Origin: Nesterenkonia natronophila
GTDB taxonomy: Bacteria > Actinomycetota > Actinomycetes > Actinomycetales > Micrococcaceae
Length of the DNA stretch: 64,000 bases
Direction: 5' to 3'
Assembly: GCF_003595215.1 (NCBI RefSeq)
Contig: NZ_QYZP01000001.1
Span: forward strand, 930,001 to 994,000
Below, piece by piece: positions 47,383 to 56,105 of this stretch. The translations under genes were made by a program, and so were the position numbers. The notes beneath the pieces were generated by a model. The model did not search any database. It had not been told where the DNA came from and saw nothing but the letters and a program-made list of their open reading frames with translations. Numbering within the stretch: position 1 is the stretch's first letter; the number at the start of each line of letters is the position of its first letter.

Positions 47383-49212
47383 GTGAAGGAATACGCCGTG
47401 CCAGCCGCCGTGGAGGTCGACCCCGGCCTCAACATTACTGATCTGCTGGAGCGGCAGGTCGCCGAGAACCCCGGCAACGCCCTCTTTGGTCGTCAGCTGA
47501 GTCCGGGGGAATGGACTGATGTCTCGGCCTCCAGTTTCCGAGACGACGTCGTCTCTCTCGCCAAAGGCATGATCGCCAAGGGTATCGACACCGGTGACCG
47601 GGTCGCCATCATGGCTGCCACGCGATACGAGTGGACGTTGTTGGACTTCGCGATCTGGTACGCCGGAGGCATCACAGTGCCGATCTACGAAACGTCCTCG
47701 CCGTCCCAGATCGCCTGGATCGTGGAAGACTCCGGAACCAAATTGGTTTTCGCTGAGACGGATTCGCACGCGAAAGCCGTAGACCGCGCGATCACCCAGG
47801 AGAAATTGGACTCGGTGGAGCACCTACTGACCATCGACAGCGAGGATCTCAACGAGCTGCGCAGCGCGGGCAGCCACATCTCCGACGACGAGGTTGAGTC
47901 CCGACGCTCGGCAGCGAACCTCGCGGATTTGTCCACTATCATCTACACCTCCGGGACCACCGGAAGGCCCAAGGGCTGTGAGCTGACTCACGGCAACTTC
48001 GCGGAGCTGAGCCTCAACGGCACTGCATCGCTGAGCGAGGCCATCCACTCTGGGTCCTCCACGGTGCTGTTCATCCCCCTGGCTCACGTCTTCGCGCGCT
48101 TCATCTCCGTGATCTGTGTGGCGGCCGGCGCGCGCGTGGGCCACACGTCCGACATCAAGGATCTGGTCGACGATCTGGGCACCTTCAAGCCCACCTTCCT
48201 GTTGGCTGTCCCGCGTGTGTTCGAAAAGATCTACAACGCTGCGATGATGAAGGCTGAGGGTGACGGCAAGGGCAAGATCTTCCAGAAGGCTGCCCAGACA
48301 GCCATCGACTACTCCAAGGCCCAGGAGGAGGGCTCAGCTGGATTCGGCCTCAAGCTCAAGCACGCGGTCTTCGACAAGCTCGTCTACTCCAAGCTTCGTG
48401 CCCGAATGGGCGGTGAAGTGAAGTACGCCGTCTCCGGAGGCTCGCCCCTGGGAGCCCGACTCGGTCATTTCTTCCATGGTGTGGGGCTGCATGTTCTGGA
48501 GGGCTACGGCCTGACCGAAACCACAGCGCCGATCACAGTCAACACCCCCACAGCGACCAAGATCGGATCAGTCGGACAGCCGCTTCCCGGCTGCGCTGTC
48601 AAGATCGCAGATGACGGAGAGATCCTCGGCAAAGGTGTCTGTGTCTTCCGCGGTTATCGGAACCGCCCAGATCTCGCCGACGATACGTTCGATAATGACG
48701 GCTGGTACCGCACTGGTGACATCGGGACCTTGGATGACGAGGGTTACCTCAGCATCACGGGTCGCAAGAAGGAGATTCTGGTCACGGCTGCGGGCAAGAA
48801 TGTGGCCCCCGCCCAATTGGAGGACCAGATTCGCGCCGATGCCATTGTCTCCCAGGTGGTAGTCGTCGGAGACGGCAAGCCGTTCGTGGCGGCCCTGATC
48901 ACTCTGGACCCAGAGACGCTTCCGGTCTGGCTTCAGCGCCACAACATTCCGGAAGACACGCCTATGGGCGAGCTGATCAAGAACCAGACGATCATCGATC
49001 ACGTTCAGTCGGTCGTGGACAAAGCCAACGAGTCCGTCTCGCGGGCTGAATCGATCCGCACCTTCAGGCTGTTGGAGGATGACTTCACCATCGACTCCGG
49101 ACACCTGACACCCTCCATGAAAATTCGACGGGCGGATGTCATGAAGGACTACGCCGACGTGGTCGAGGATCTCTACACGCAGGCTGCGGAGGCTCGCTCA
49201 GAGAAGTCTTGA
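47383..49212 (+). CDS. Long-chain fatty-acid--CoA ligase (FadD15-like)
   Basis: GTG 47383 is chosen because GGAGGAGAAGGA lies directly before it; the longer frame begins at a TTG inside the leader. The 609-residue enzyme is an AMP-forming acyl-CoA synthetase. Motifs: IIYTSGTTGRPKGCELTH (P-loop), GYGLTETTAPITV, DGWYRTGDIG and the C-terminal hinge GRKKEILVTAAGKNVAP. It activates fatty acids for lipid synthesis or degradation. The PlsC gene nearby uses such acyl chains. It is close in type and neighbourhood to M. tuberculosis FadD15. Confidence 0.93.
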   Translation: MKEYAVPAAVEVDPGLNITDLLERQVAENPGNALFGRQLSPGEWTDVSASSFRDDVVSLAKGMIAKGIDTGDRVAIMAATRYEWTLLDFAIWYAGGITVPIYETSSPSQIAWIVEDSGTKLVFAETDSHAKAVDRAITQEKLDSVEHLLTIDSEDLNELRSAGSHISDDEVESRRSAANLADLSTIIYTSGTTGRPKGCELTHGNFAELSLNGTASLSEAIHSGSSTVLFIPLAHVFARFISVICVAAGARVGHTSDIKDLVDDLGTFKPTFLLAVPRVFEKIYNAAMMKAEGDGKGKIFQKAAQTAIDYSKAQEEGSAGFGLKLKHAVFDKLVYSKLRARMGGEVKYAVSGGSPLGARLGHFFHGVGLHVLEGYGLTETTAPITVNTPTATKIGSVGQPLPGCAVKIADDGEILGKGVCVFRGYRNRPDLADDTFDNDGWYRTGDIGTLDDEGYLSITGRKKEILVTAAGKNVAPAQLEDQIRADAIVSQVVVVGDGKPFVAALITLDPETLPVWLQRHNIPEDTPMGELIKNQTIIDHVQSVVDKANESVSRAESIRTFRLLEDDFTIDSGHLTPSMKIRRADVMKDYADVVEDLYTQAAEARSEKS

Positions 49213-49281
49213 CCGTCGATCGCCCACCATTTGGAATCTTGATGTCCTTATTAGGCGAGGTGTAACGGGGACCATTAAGCT

Positions 49282-50694
49282 GTGGGGGTGACTGCTGCAT
49301 ACGACACCTCCACTGAGCCCCCGCTGACCGCCCCCGGTGAAATCGTTCACATGGGTGCCGCAGAGTATCCCGGGCTGGACGCGTGGCGGGACCTTCCGCT
49401 GAAACAGCAGCCTGATTGGCGAAATCACCCAGACTTCGCATCAGCCACTGCTGAACTGTCCGCGAATCCGCCGCTGGTGTTCGCCGGTGAGGTTGACAAG
49501 CTCAAGCGTCGGCTTGCCCAGGTCGCCAAGGGTGAGGCTTTCCTGCTGCAGGGCGGCGACTGCGCTGAGACCTTTGCAGACGTCACCGCTGACAAGATCA
49601 GTGCGAAAGTCAAGACCCTCCTCCAAATGGCGGTGGTGCTCACCTACGGCGCATCGCTTCCGGTGGTGAAGATGGGCCGTATGGCCGGACAGTATGCAAA
49701 GCCTCGCAGCTCTGACATGGAGACACGGGGCGATGTGACACTGCCAAGCTTCCGAGGTGAGATCGTCAACGGATTCGAGTTCACCCCTGAGGTGCGAATC
49801 CCGGACCCCAAGCGGATGGTGCAGGCCTATCACAAGTCGGCAGCGACGCTGAACCTGATCAGGGCATTCACTGAGGGAGGGTTCGCGGATCTGCGGGCGG
49901 TGCAGCAGTGGAACAAGGGCTTCATGGAGAACCCTGCTCATGCCAGGTACGAGCAGATCGCCGGTGAGATCGACCGGGCTGTCCGATTCATGAGCGCCTG
50001 TGGCGTCGAATTTGAAAGCCTTAAACGCACTGAGTTCTATGCCGCCCATGAGGCACTGCTGCTGGACTACGAGCGCGCCCTGACCCGGATCGATTCGCGC
50101 ACCGGGAAGCCTTACGTGACCTCGGGTCACTTCGTGTGGATCGGGGAGCGGACCAGGGACCTGGATGGTGCACACGTGGACTACCTCTCCAGGGTGCGGA
50201 ATCCGCTGGGGGTGAAATTGGGTCCTTCGACCACCCCGAGCACGGCCCTTGAGCTGATTGACAAATTGGATCCGCACCGGGAGCCGGGTCGGCTGACCTT
50301 CATTGTGCGCATGGGCACAGCCAATGTGCGGGAGAAACTGCCCCCGCTGGTGGAAGCCGTCCGGGACTCCGGGGCCAAAGTTGTGTGGGTGACCGATCCG
50401 ATGCACGGCAACACCATCACCGCGAAGAACGGCTACAAGACTCGCCGGTTCGACGATGTGATGGACGAGGTTCGAGGCTTCTTCGAAGTTCACCAGGCTG
50501 CGGGTACCTACCCCGGAGGCGTGCACGTGGAAATGACCGGGGACGACGTCGCCGAGTGCCTCGGGGGATCAGACGTCATTGACGAATCCGCTTTCGACGC
50601 CCACTATGCATCCCTCGTCGATCCCCGCCTGAACCACAAGCAGTCCCTGGAGCTGGCTTTCCTCGTGGCCGAAGAGCTCACTCGGGTCACCTGA
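49282..50694 (+). CDS. aroG: Class II 3-deoxy-7-phosphoheptulonate synthase
   Basis: A 470-residue plant/actinobacterial-type (class II) DAHP synthase that condenses phosphoenolpyruvate and erythrose 4-phosphate, the first step to aromatic amino acids. Landmarks are AFLLQGGDCAETF, KMGRMAGQYAKPRS, TSGHFVWIGERTR, NPLGVKLGPSTTP, IVRMGTANVREKLPPL, DPMHGNTI and GGVHVEMTGDDVAECLGG (metal-binding Cys, His, Glu and Asp). The start is GTG 49282, or possibly GTG 49288. It ends 9 bp from the convergent pknL. Confidence 0.96.
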   Translation: MGVTAAYDTSTEPPLTAPGEIVHMGAAEYPGLDAWRDLPLKQQPDWRNHPDFASATAELSANPPLVFAGEVDKLKRRLAQVAKGEAFLLQGGDCAETFADVTADKISAKVKTLLQMAVVLTYGASLPVVKMGRMAGQYAKPRSSDMETRGDVTLPSFRGEIVNGFEFTPEVRIPDPKRMVQAYHKSAATLNLIRAFTEGGFADLRAVQQWNKGFMENPAHARYEQIAGEIDRAVRFMSACGVEFESLKRTEFYAAHEALLLDYERALTRIDSRTGKPYVTSGHFVWIGERTRDLDGAHVDYLSRVRNPLGVKLGPSTTPSTALELIDKLDPHREPGRLTFIVRMGTANVREKLPPLVEAVRDSGAKVVWVTDPMHGNTITAKNGYKTRRFDDVMDEVRGFFEVHQAAGTYPGGVHVEMTGDDVAECLGGSDVIDESAFDAHYASLVDPRLNHKQSLELAFLVAEELTRVT

Positions 50695-50703
50695 CCCGCT
50701 GGG

Positions 50704-52188
50704 CTAGCCGCCCAGGGAAGGGACGAATCGATTGCTGATGCCCAACTGATAGCCCAGGAGCATCAGAACGGCCATGAGCATCAGCACGATCACAAAAGCC
50801 ACGGCCTGCCGCACATGCGAAGGGCCGTTCAGCTGTTCCAGAGGACGCTGCCGCTGGCGTTTGTCCGCCCGTGGATCATAGGTGCGCCGAGGCCGCTCGG
50901 GCGTGAGCGGGTGGAGACCAGTTTGCGGCTCTTGGACACTGAGCCGACCCAATTGCAGCGGAACCTCCGCCACCGTCTGCCGGTCCTCCACTGCAAGGCT
51001 TCCCCACTGCTCCCGCTCGGACGCTTGCCTTGGGCCCGCACCCTCACGGGCCTGCGGCCTTGGGGCGGGAGGCGGGTCTGCCGATGCTGAGTGGCCCAGG
51101 GCGGCGGTGACGTCGTCGTCCCAACTGTTGCGGTCCTCAACCGCAGTGGGGAAGTCCTCCCCTCCCATCGCCACAGTGGTGGCTTCGGGTTCGTCCTGCT
51201 CCTCCTCAGCTGCGGGTTCAGTCCCGGATGAATCGGTATCCGGCGGTACGGCGGCCAGCACATGCGTGGAGGCGTTAGGGCTGTGGTCATGCTCCGCCGC
51301 CTCGGCGTGGTGCCGCCGGTGCTGGAGAAGTGCGCCGTCGAAGTCCAACTCTTCAGCGGTCAGCTGCTCCCGGACCGACTCGAGCATCTCCAGCATCTCA
51401 TCAGCGTTCTTGGGCCGTTGCTCCGTCGCTGCACGAGTAGCGGAGCGGACCAGGTCATCCAAAGGCGCAGCTAGTCCGGGAACATACGCCGACGGGGCGG
51501 GCACGGTGGAGTTCACATGTTGGAAGGCCACCCGCACCGGCGTGTCTCCGGTGAAGGGCTGGACGCCGGTAAGCAGCTCATAGAGCAGAATTCCAACGGC
51601 ATAGACGTCAGCACGCTCGTCGGCACCCTCGCCGGAGAGCAGTTCGGGGGCAATATAGGCCACAGTGCCCATCAGTGTGGAGGTTCCCGAGTGATGGGTG
51701 GCTGCTCTGGCCAGCCCGAAGTCGGCAAGTTTGATCCGGCCTTCCGGGGAGACCAACACATTTTCCGGCTTGATGTCCCGGTGCACCAGACCGGCGCGGT
51801 GCGCGGCGGAGAGACCACCGAGGATGGCCTGGGCATAGGCCAGCGCCAATCTTGGAGTCATGGGCCCACGTTTGAGCAGCGTGCGCAGGGTCGCCCCGGG
51901 GACGTACTCCATCACCATATACGCGGTCTCGCGCGTCTGGCCCTGATCGAGAACCTGCACCACATTGGGATGACTGATCAGCGCGGAATTGCGAGCTTCC
52001 TGCTCGAACCGCTGGACCACCTTACGGTCCTCTGCCATATGCGGAAAGAGCACCTTGATCGCCACGGGGCGGTGCAGCCGCTCATCGTGGGCCAGATACA
52101 CCGTGGACATACCGCCACGTGCCACTCGCTTGTCGATGGTGTATCGATCGCCGATGGTGGCGCCGATCCAGCTTTCTTCGGAGCTCAT
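50704..52188 (-). CDS. pknL: Membrane Ser/Thr protein kinase, PknL-like, without PASTA domains
   Basis: A 494-residue kinase. The catalytic domain is at about 15-275: glycine loop ARGGMSTVY, Lys in VAIKVL, HRDIKPENV, DFGLA, and the activation-loop Thr stretch HHSGTSTLMGTVAYIAPE. A long acidic Pro/Glu-rich linker follows (about 280-455). One membrane helix (AVAFVIVLMLMAVLMLLGYQLG) is near the C-terminus, leaving only about 10 residues outside. No PASTA sensor is present. Position next to aroG and near idsA and the dcw genes matches PknL of mycobacteria, which is linked to cell-wall and division control. Confidence 0.9.
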   Translation of the reverse strand: MSSEESWIGATIGDRYTIDKRVARGGMSTVYLAHDERLHRPVAIKVLFPHMAEDRKVVQRFEQEARNSALISHPNVVQVLDQGQTRETAYMVMEYVPGATLRTLLKRGPMTPRLALAYAQAILGGLSAAHRAGLVHRDIKPENVLVSPEGRIKLADFGLARAATHHSGTSTLMGTVAYIAPELLSGEGADERADVYAVGILLYELLTGVQPFTGDTPVRVAFQHVNSTVPAPSAYVPGLAAPLDDLVRSATRAATEQRPKNADEMLEMLESVREQLTAEELDFDGALLQHRRHHAEAAEHDHSPNASTHVLAAVPPDTDSSGTEPAAEEEQDEPEATTVAMGGEDFPTAVEDRNSWDDDVTAALGHSASADPPPAPRPQAREGAGPRQASEREQWGSLAVEDRQTVAEVPLQLGRLSVQEPQTGLHPLTPERPRRTYDPRADKRQRQRPLEQLNGPSHVRQAVAFVIVLMLMAVLMLLGYQLGISNRFVPSLGG

Positions 52189-52263
52189 TGGATCAGGGTA
52201 CCGAAGTTGGCAGGGGATGAGTCGCGCGTGGATTGATCGGGAGCCGCCCCCGTTGAGGATGTC

Positions 52264-53382
52264 TCATGAGGTGCGGGAGACCAGCCGGTCAGCGACCGCA
52301 TCGAAGTCCTGCAGCACCTCCGGGCTCACACCGAAATCTTTCAGGCGAGCCCGGGCCTCAGCGCTGCGGTCGGTCAGGCTGCGGATCTCCTCTTCGACAT
52401 GCGAAAGAGCTCCTGCGGTGGTGAGGATCTCCTGTATCCGGGCTACCCCCGGCTCCGTGAGATCGGGGTCACCGAGCATGGCCTCCAACTCTGCGGCGTC
52501 CGCGTCCGGCGCACGGTGCAGTCCGTAGGCGATGAGCTCCGTGCGCTTGCCCTCGCGCAGGTCATCGCCCACTGGTTTTCCAGTCACCCCCGCGTCACCG
52601 AAGACGCCGAGCAGGTCATCGCGCAACTGGAAGGCGATCCCCAGTGGGAGGGCTGCTTCGGCCAGCGCAGTGGCGAGCTCGGGCGAGCCTCCGGCTAGGG
52701 CGCAACCGAGCGCTATGGGGTACTCCGTGGAGTACTTGGCTGACTTGTAGGTGAGGACAGTCCGGGCCTGGCGCAGTGCCTCAGACTCCGTGGCGTTGGG
52801 GCCGGCTACCTCAGCCACTACATCCAAATATTGACCAGTGATGACTTCTGTGTGCATTCGTCGGAAGACTCTTCCAGCACGCAGCGCGTTGTTCGGCAGC
52901 GCCTCGCTGGCCAAGTCAAAGAGCTCGGAGGCCCAAGAAAGAGCGAGGTCTCCGCTCAGGATTGCGCCCGTGGTGCCGAAATGTGCCGTGTCCCCGGACC
53001 AGCAGGCCTTGCGGTGCCGCTCTTGGAATTGGATGTGCACGCTGGGCTGAGACCGTCTGGTGGCTGAGCGGTCGATGACGTCGTCATGAACAAGCGCGGC
53101 AGCCTGGAAGAGCTCCAGTGCAGCCGCAAGGTTGAATAAAGCCTGCGGATCAGAGAGCTCCCTGTCGATTTCACCCGCAGCTGCACGCCACCCGATCCAG
53201 GCGAGCACCGGACGCAGTTTCTTGCCACCGCCGCTGAGCGCGATGAGCGAGTCGACCAGCGGCGCCGACGGAGCGGCGATGGCGGTGACTTGGTCCCTTT
53301 TCTCCGCCAGGAACTCTTCAACGCGTAAGTTGACCGCCGCCACGAATTGGGCCTGATCGTAGGGGTGTCCTGTGGTGGGCAT
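52264..53382 (-). CDS. idsA: Polyprenyl diphosphate synthase (IdsA-like)
   Basis: A 372-residue all-trans prenyl transferase. The first Asp-rich motif LVHDDVIDRS is at residues 99-106, KKLRPVLAWIG lies before it, and the second motif is QLRDDLLGVFGD, where the last Asp of DDxxD is Gly. It makes geranylgeranyl-type or longer diphosphates for quinones or carotenoids. ATG 53382 lies only 12 bp from the divergent dinB start. TAGGAT on the minus strand (53390-53395) is 7 nt before the ATG. Confidence 0.92.
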   Translation of the reverse strand: MPTTGHPYDQAQFVAAVNLRVEEFLAEKRDQVTAIAAPSAPLVDSLIALSGGGKKLRPVLAWIGWRAAAGEIDRELSDPQALFNLAAALELFQAAALVHDDVIDRSATRRSQPSVHIQFQERHRKACWSGDTAHFGTTGAILSGDLALSWASELFDLASEALPNNALRAGRVFRRMHTEVITGQYLDVVAEVAGPNATESEALRQARTVLTYKSAKYSTEYPIALGCALAGGSPELATALAEAALPLGIAFQLRDDLLGVFGDAGVTGKPVGDDLREGKRTELIAYGLHRAPDADAAELEAMLGDPDLTEPGVARIQEILTTAGALSHVEEEIRSLTDRSAEARARLKDFGVSPEVLQDFDAVADRLVSRTS

Positions 53383-53395
53383 ACCCTTGATCCTA
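53382..53395. promoter_or_regulatory. Back-to-back leaderless promoters of idsA and dinB
   Basis: The two start codons are separated by 12 bp. On the plus strand TACCCT (53382-53387) lies 7 nt before the dinB ATG. On the minus strand TAGGAT (53390-53395) lies 7 nt before the idsA ATG. Each -10 therefore overlaps the start of the opposite gene. No -35 match is evident on either side. Confidence 0.5.
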
Positions 53396-54609
53396 TGGGT
53401 TCAGAGCAGTCCAAGTCTCAGGGACGCGCCTCATCCATTTTCGCCCATGTCGACATGGACGCCTTCTACGTGGAGGCGGAGCTCTTGGACAAGCCGGAGT
53501 TGCGGGGGCGGAAGGTGATAGTAGCGGGAGAGGGCCGATCCGTGGTCCTCTCGGCCTCCTATCCGGCGCGCGCGGACGGCGTCCGATCGGCGATGCCACT
53601 GACCCGGGCCTGCCGGTTGAGTCCGGAGTCCGTGGTCCTGCCGCCGCAGATGGACCGCTATCGGCGATTATCCGCTGAAATTATGGGTTACTTCGATACG
53701 CTCACACACCGTAAGGAGCAGTTGAGCGTCGATGAGGCGTTCTTGGATCTCACCGGCTCTCGCCGACGTCTGGGCACGCCTGAGGAGATGGGGCAGCTCA
53801 TCCGTTCTGGGCTTCGCGAGAGGGTCGGCCTGCCGGCTTCGGTGGGGATCGCTGACCGCAAATTCATCTCAAAGATTGCCTCAACCACAGCGAAACCCGA
53901 CGGACTGCTCGTGGTGCCTCCCCACCGCAGACTGGAGTTCCTGCACAGCCTCGAAGCTAAGCACTTGTGGGGAGTGGGAGAAAAGACTGCAGAAGCCCTA
54001 ACCCACATGGGCCTGCGCACGGTCAGGCAGATCGCGGAGACTCCCAGGGACGTGCTGGCGCACCGATTCGGAGCCGTCGGCCACCACTTGCACGATCTGG
54101 CCTGGGGGAGGGACCCTCGGCAGGTGGAGACGCACCGGGTGGAGAAAAGCATCGGAGCTGAGGAAACTTTTGAGACGGACCTCAGTGACGACGCCGAACT
54201 CCAGCGCGAGCTGCTGCGTCTAGCCCACCGGGTCGCGGCGCGGCTGCGGGCCGCGGGGCTCAGCGCCAGCGGGGTGAGCCTGAAGCTGCGGTGGAGAGAC
54301 TTCTCGTCCCTGACTCGCTCGGCTTCTCTGCCGCATCCCACCCAGTCTGCTCCGGAGCTGCATAGACACTCAGTGCGCCTGATGGCCGGGCTCGGGCCCA
54401 GGAAGCAGCCGGTGCGTCTGATCGGCATTCGCGCCGAGCGGCTGACCGGAGCCGACGGGAGCCTGCAGCTGAGCTTCGACGCCCACGACGACGACTGGCA
54501 GGCAGCTCAGCGAGCGCTGGACGATGTGGCGGGTAAGTTTCCGCAGGCTGCCCTGCGCCCAGCCACACTGTTGGATTCCAAAGACCAGCGAACCGCAGAT
54601 GAAGTCTGA
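53395..54609 (+). CDS. dinB: DNA polymerase IV
   Basis: A 404-residue Y-family polymerase. Catalytic acidic motifs are HVDMDAFYVEAEL and LSVDEAFLDLTG; SYPARADGVRSAMPL and ADRKFISKIASTTAKPDG (thumb) follow. The little finger domain contains QLSFD, an incomplete beta-clamp motif. It copies past lesions with low fidelity. ATG 53395 is chosen; the longer frame overlaps idsA. No SOS box (LexA site) is visible in the 12-bp spacer. Confidence 0.93.
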   Translation: MGSEQSKSQGRASSIFAHVDMDAFYVEAELLDKPELRGRKVIVAGEGRSVVLSASYPARADGVRSAMPLTRACRLSPESVVLPPQMDRYRRLSAEIMGYFDTLTHRKEQLSVDEAFLDLTGSRRRLGTPEEMGQLIRSGLRERVGLPASVGIADRKFISKIASTTAKPDGLLVVPPHRRLEFLHSLEAKHLWGVGEKTAEALTHMGLRTVRQIAETPRDVLAHRFGAVGHHLHDLAWGRDPRQVETHRVEKSIGAEETFETDLSDDAELQRELLRLAHRVAARLRAAGLSASGVSLKLRWRDFSSLTRSASLPHPTQSAPELHRHSVRLMAGLGPRKQPVRLIGIRAERLTGADGSLQLSFDAHDDDWQAAQRALDDVAGKFPQAALRPATLLDSKDQRTADEV

Positions 54610-54627
54610 GGCCAGGCTGGTAATTGC

Positions 54628-54643
54628 GTGACAAATTCGTCAC
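54628..54643. repeat. Short inverted repeat ahead of the DUF3040 gene
   Basis: GTGAC and GTCAC flank AAATTC about 90 bp before the DUF3040 start. It resembles a CRP/GlxR half-site pair but the spacing (GTGA-N8-TCAC) is 2 bp too long. A TATTAT at 54689-54694 could be the -10 box. Purpose unknown. Confidence 0.35.
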
Positions 54644-54734
54644 AGCTGAAACGCGGGCTAGGTGGTCAGCCGCTTCAGAAGATAGACTTATTATCCCTAG
54701 AACTTGAGACAACAGGACGACATAGGAGCATCCC

Positions 54735-55148
54735 ATGCCACTTTCGGAGCGCGAGCAGCGGCTGCTGAAAGAGCTGGAGCAGCAGCTCCAGTCCGATGAC
54801 CCTGGCTTCGCCAGCTCTCTCGAAGACTCTCCAGTCGGTGGCGCCTTCAATGTGCGCAACCTGGTTCTCGGTCTCTTGGTGACTGTTGTGGGCGTGGGTG
54901 TTCTGATCGTCGGGATCTACCAGCAGTGGATCCCACTGGGCATCATCGGCTTCCTCGTCATGGGAGCTGGCGTGTACTTCGCTACAGCTGGCGGCTCTGT
55001 TGGACCGAAGAAGGGCAACGGTGGCGGCGGCAACGGCAACGGTGGTGGCTCGGGTGGGTCTGGGCCGCGCAGCTCTGCGCCCAGTCCGTCCGGCGGTAAC
55101 TTTATGAGCAATCTGGAGCAGAAATGGGAGGAGCGCCGACGGCCATAG
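54735..55148 (+). CDS. DUF3040 membrane protein
   Basis: A 137-residue protein. It opens with the family motif MPLSEREQRLLKELEQQL, then DDPGFASSL, two membrane helices (about 42-62 and 66-84) and a Gly/Asn/Ser-rich low-complexity stretch. The tail NLEQKWEERRR is typical. DUF3040 genes commonly stand just upstream of mraZ in actinobacteria, as here, but the function is unknown. AGGAGC precedes the ATG. Confidence 0.9.
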   Translation: MPLSEREQRLLKELEQQLQSDDPGFASSLEDSPVGGAFNVRNLVLGLLVTVVGVGVLIVGIYQQWIPLGIIGFLVMGAGVYFATAGGSVGPKKGNGGGGNGNGGGSGGSGPRSSAPSPSGGNFMSNLEQKWEERRRP

Positions 55149-55182
55149 CCTAGGGCCTCCACTCCCCACCACATCGACGCAG

Positions 55183-55207
55183 AACCCCCGCTTCGGCGGG
55201 GGTTTTT
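55183..55207 (+). terminator. Rho-independent terminator of the DUF3040 gene
   Basis: AACCCCCGC and GCGGGGGTT form a 9-bp stem around a TTCG tetraloop (55192-55195), followed by TTT. It isolates the DUF3040 transcript from the dcw cluster. Confidence 0.95.
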
Positions 55208-55373
55208 CGCGTCTGAGGCCCCTGGGCGCATCGACGCAGGCTGAAGCCCTCCACCGCTCCCCACCTATCACCACCGACAGATCAGATTCTTTAAGACCCT
55301 TGTCAGAAGCGCCCAAGGGGTGCCCTCCGGGCGGCTGAATACGCACCATGGACCGGAAACTGCTCAGGAGTGG
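55208..55373. other. Spacer before the mraZ promoter, nothing recognised
   Basis: Part of the 382-bp gap between the DUF3040 gene and mraZ. It contains a second copy of CATCGACGCAG (first copy just before the terminator) and no convincing gene or RNA structure. Confidence 0.5.
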
Positions 55374-55415
55374 TTGGAAAGTGGTGGGAAGTGGAGTAAA
55401 GTGGAGCGAGATGGG
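55374..55415 (+). promoter_or_regulatory. mraZ promoter with MraZ-type direct repeats
   Basis: TTGGAA (55374-55379) and TAAAGT (55397-55402) form a promoter with a 17-bp spacer. Over the same bases run direct repeats AAAGTGG, GAAGTGG and AAAGTGG at a 10-bp period (55378, 55388, 55398), flanked by related GTGG/TGGG units. MraZ proteins bind short direct repeats of this kind, spaced one helical turn, in front of their own gene. This suggests autoregulation of the dcw cluster. Confidence 0.7.
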
Positions 55416-55530
55416 ACGAAGCGTCCTGATCGTCCAGAGATGGGCGCCTGATCGAACGGAGTGCAGGGCCAGCGCATGCTGACTCGGCTGAAGTGATTGA
55501 CGGTACCTAGCACAGCGAGGAGACGGCGCC

Positions 55531-55962
55531 ATGTTTCTCGGCACCTATACTCCGCGCCTGGACGATAAGGGTCGTCTGATCCTTCCGGCGAAATACCGGG
55601 ATGACCTCTCAGCGGGGCTCGTCCTGACTCGCGGGCAGGAGCGCTGCATCTACGTCTTCAGCACTGACCAGTTCGCGGCAGTGCACGGACAGATGCGTCA
55701 GGCACCGCTGACCTCCCGTCAGGCACGCGACTACATTCGTGTATTCCTGTCTGGGGCCTCGGACGAGACACCGGACAAACAGGGACGAATCACCATTCCT
55801 CCCGCTCTGCGCGAGTATGCAGGACTTGACCGTGAGGTCACGGTGATCGGGGCGGGTGACCGCGCCGAGATCTGGGACTCCACGGCCTGGAACACCTACC
55901 TGGAAGAGAAGGAGTCAGAGTTCTCCTCCACCGACGAGGAAGCCATTCCTGGTCTCTTCTGA
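55531..55962 (+). CDS. mraZ: Transcriptional regulator MraZ
   Basis: A 143-residue protein of two AbrB-like halves, each with the DxxxR motif: [16 protein letters not shown] and [17 protein letters not shown]. MraZ forms a ring that binds repeats before mraZ and controls dcw genes. ATG 55531 follows GAGGAG. It is first in the cluster; a structured leader separates it from rsmH. Confidence 0.97.
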   Translation: MFLGTYTPRLDDKGRLILPAKYRDDLSAGLVLTRGQERCIYVFSTDQFAAVHGQMRQAPLTSRQARDYIRVFLSGASDETPDKQGRITIPPALREYAGLDREVTVIGAGDRAEIWDSTAWNTYLEEKESEFSSTDEEAIPGLF

Positions 55963-55976
55963 CCACAATTCAATAT

Positions 55977-56077
55977 GGGCCCTTGAGTGAGCCTCCTTAC
56001 CGGACTGAGCAGTCCTGACTTCACTTCCCCGATGTCAGGCCGCGCCAAGTCCGGTGGGGGAGCAGATTCAAGGGCCC
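55977..56077 (+). ncRNA. mraW RNA motif (structured leader of rsmH)
   Basis: The mraZ-rsmH gap holds three nested stems: GGGCCCTTGA (55977-55986) with TCAAGGGCCC (56068-56077), ACCGGACT (55999-56006) with AGTCCGGT (56048-56055), and CCTGAC (56014-56019) with GTCAGG (56034-56039). A conserved RNA, the mraW motif, is known in this exact place in actinobacteria; position and nested stems fit it. It ends 18 nt before the rsmH ribosome-binding site and may control expression of the downstream division genes. Confidence 0.8.
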
Positions 56078-56105
56078 GATTTCGTCCAGAGGTGCGGAGG
56101 TGATG

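Noticed and set aside
54628..54643. GlxR/CRP binding site
   Set aside because: The half-sites GTGA and TCAC are 8 bp apart instead of 6, so it does not fit the consensus.
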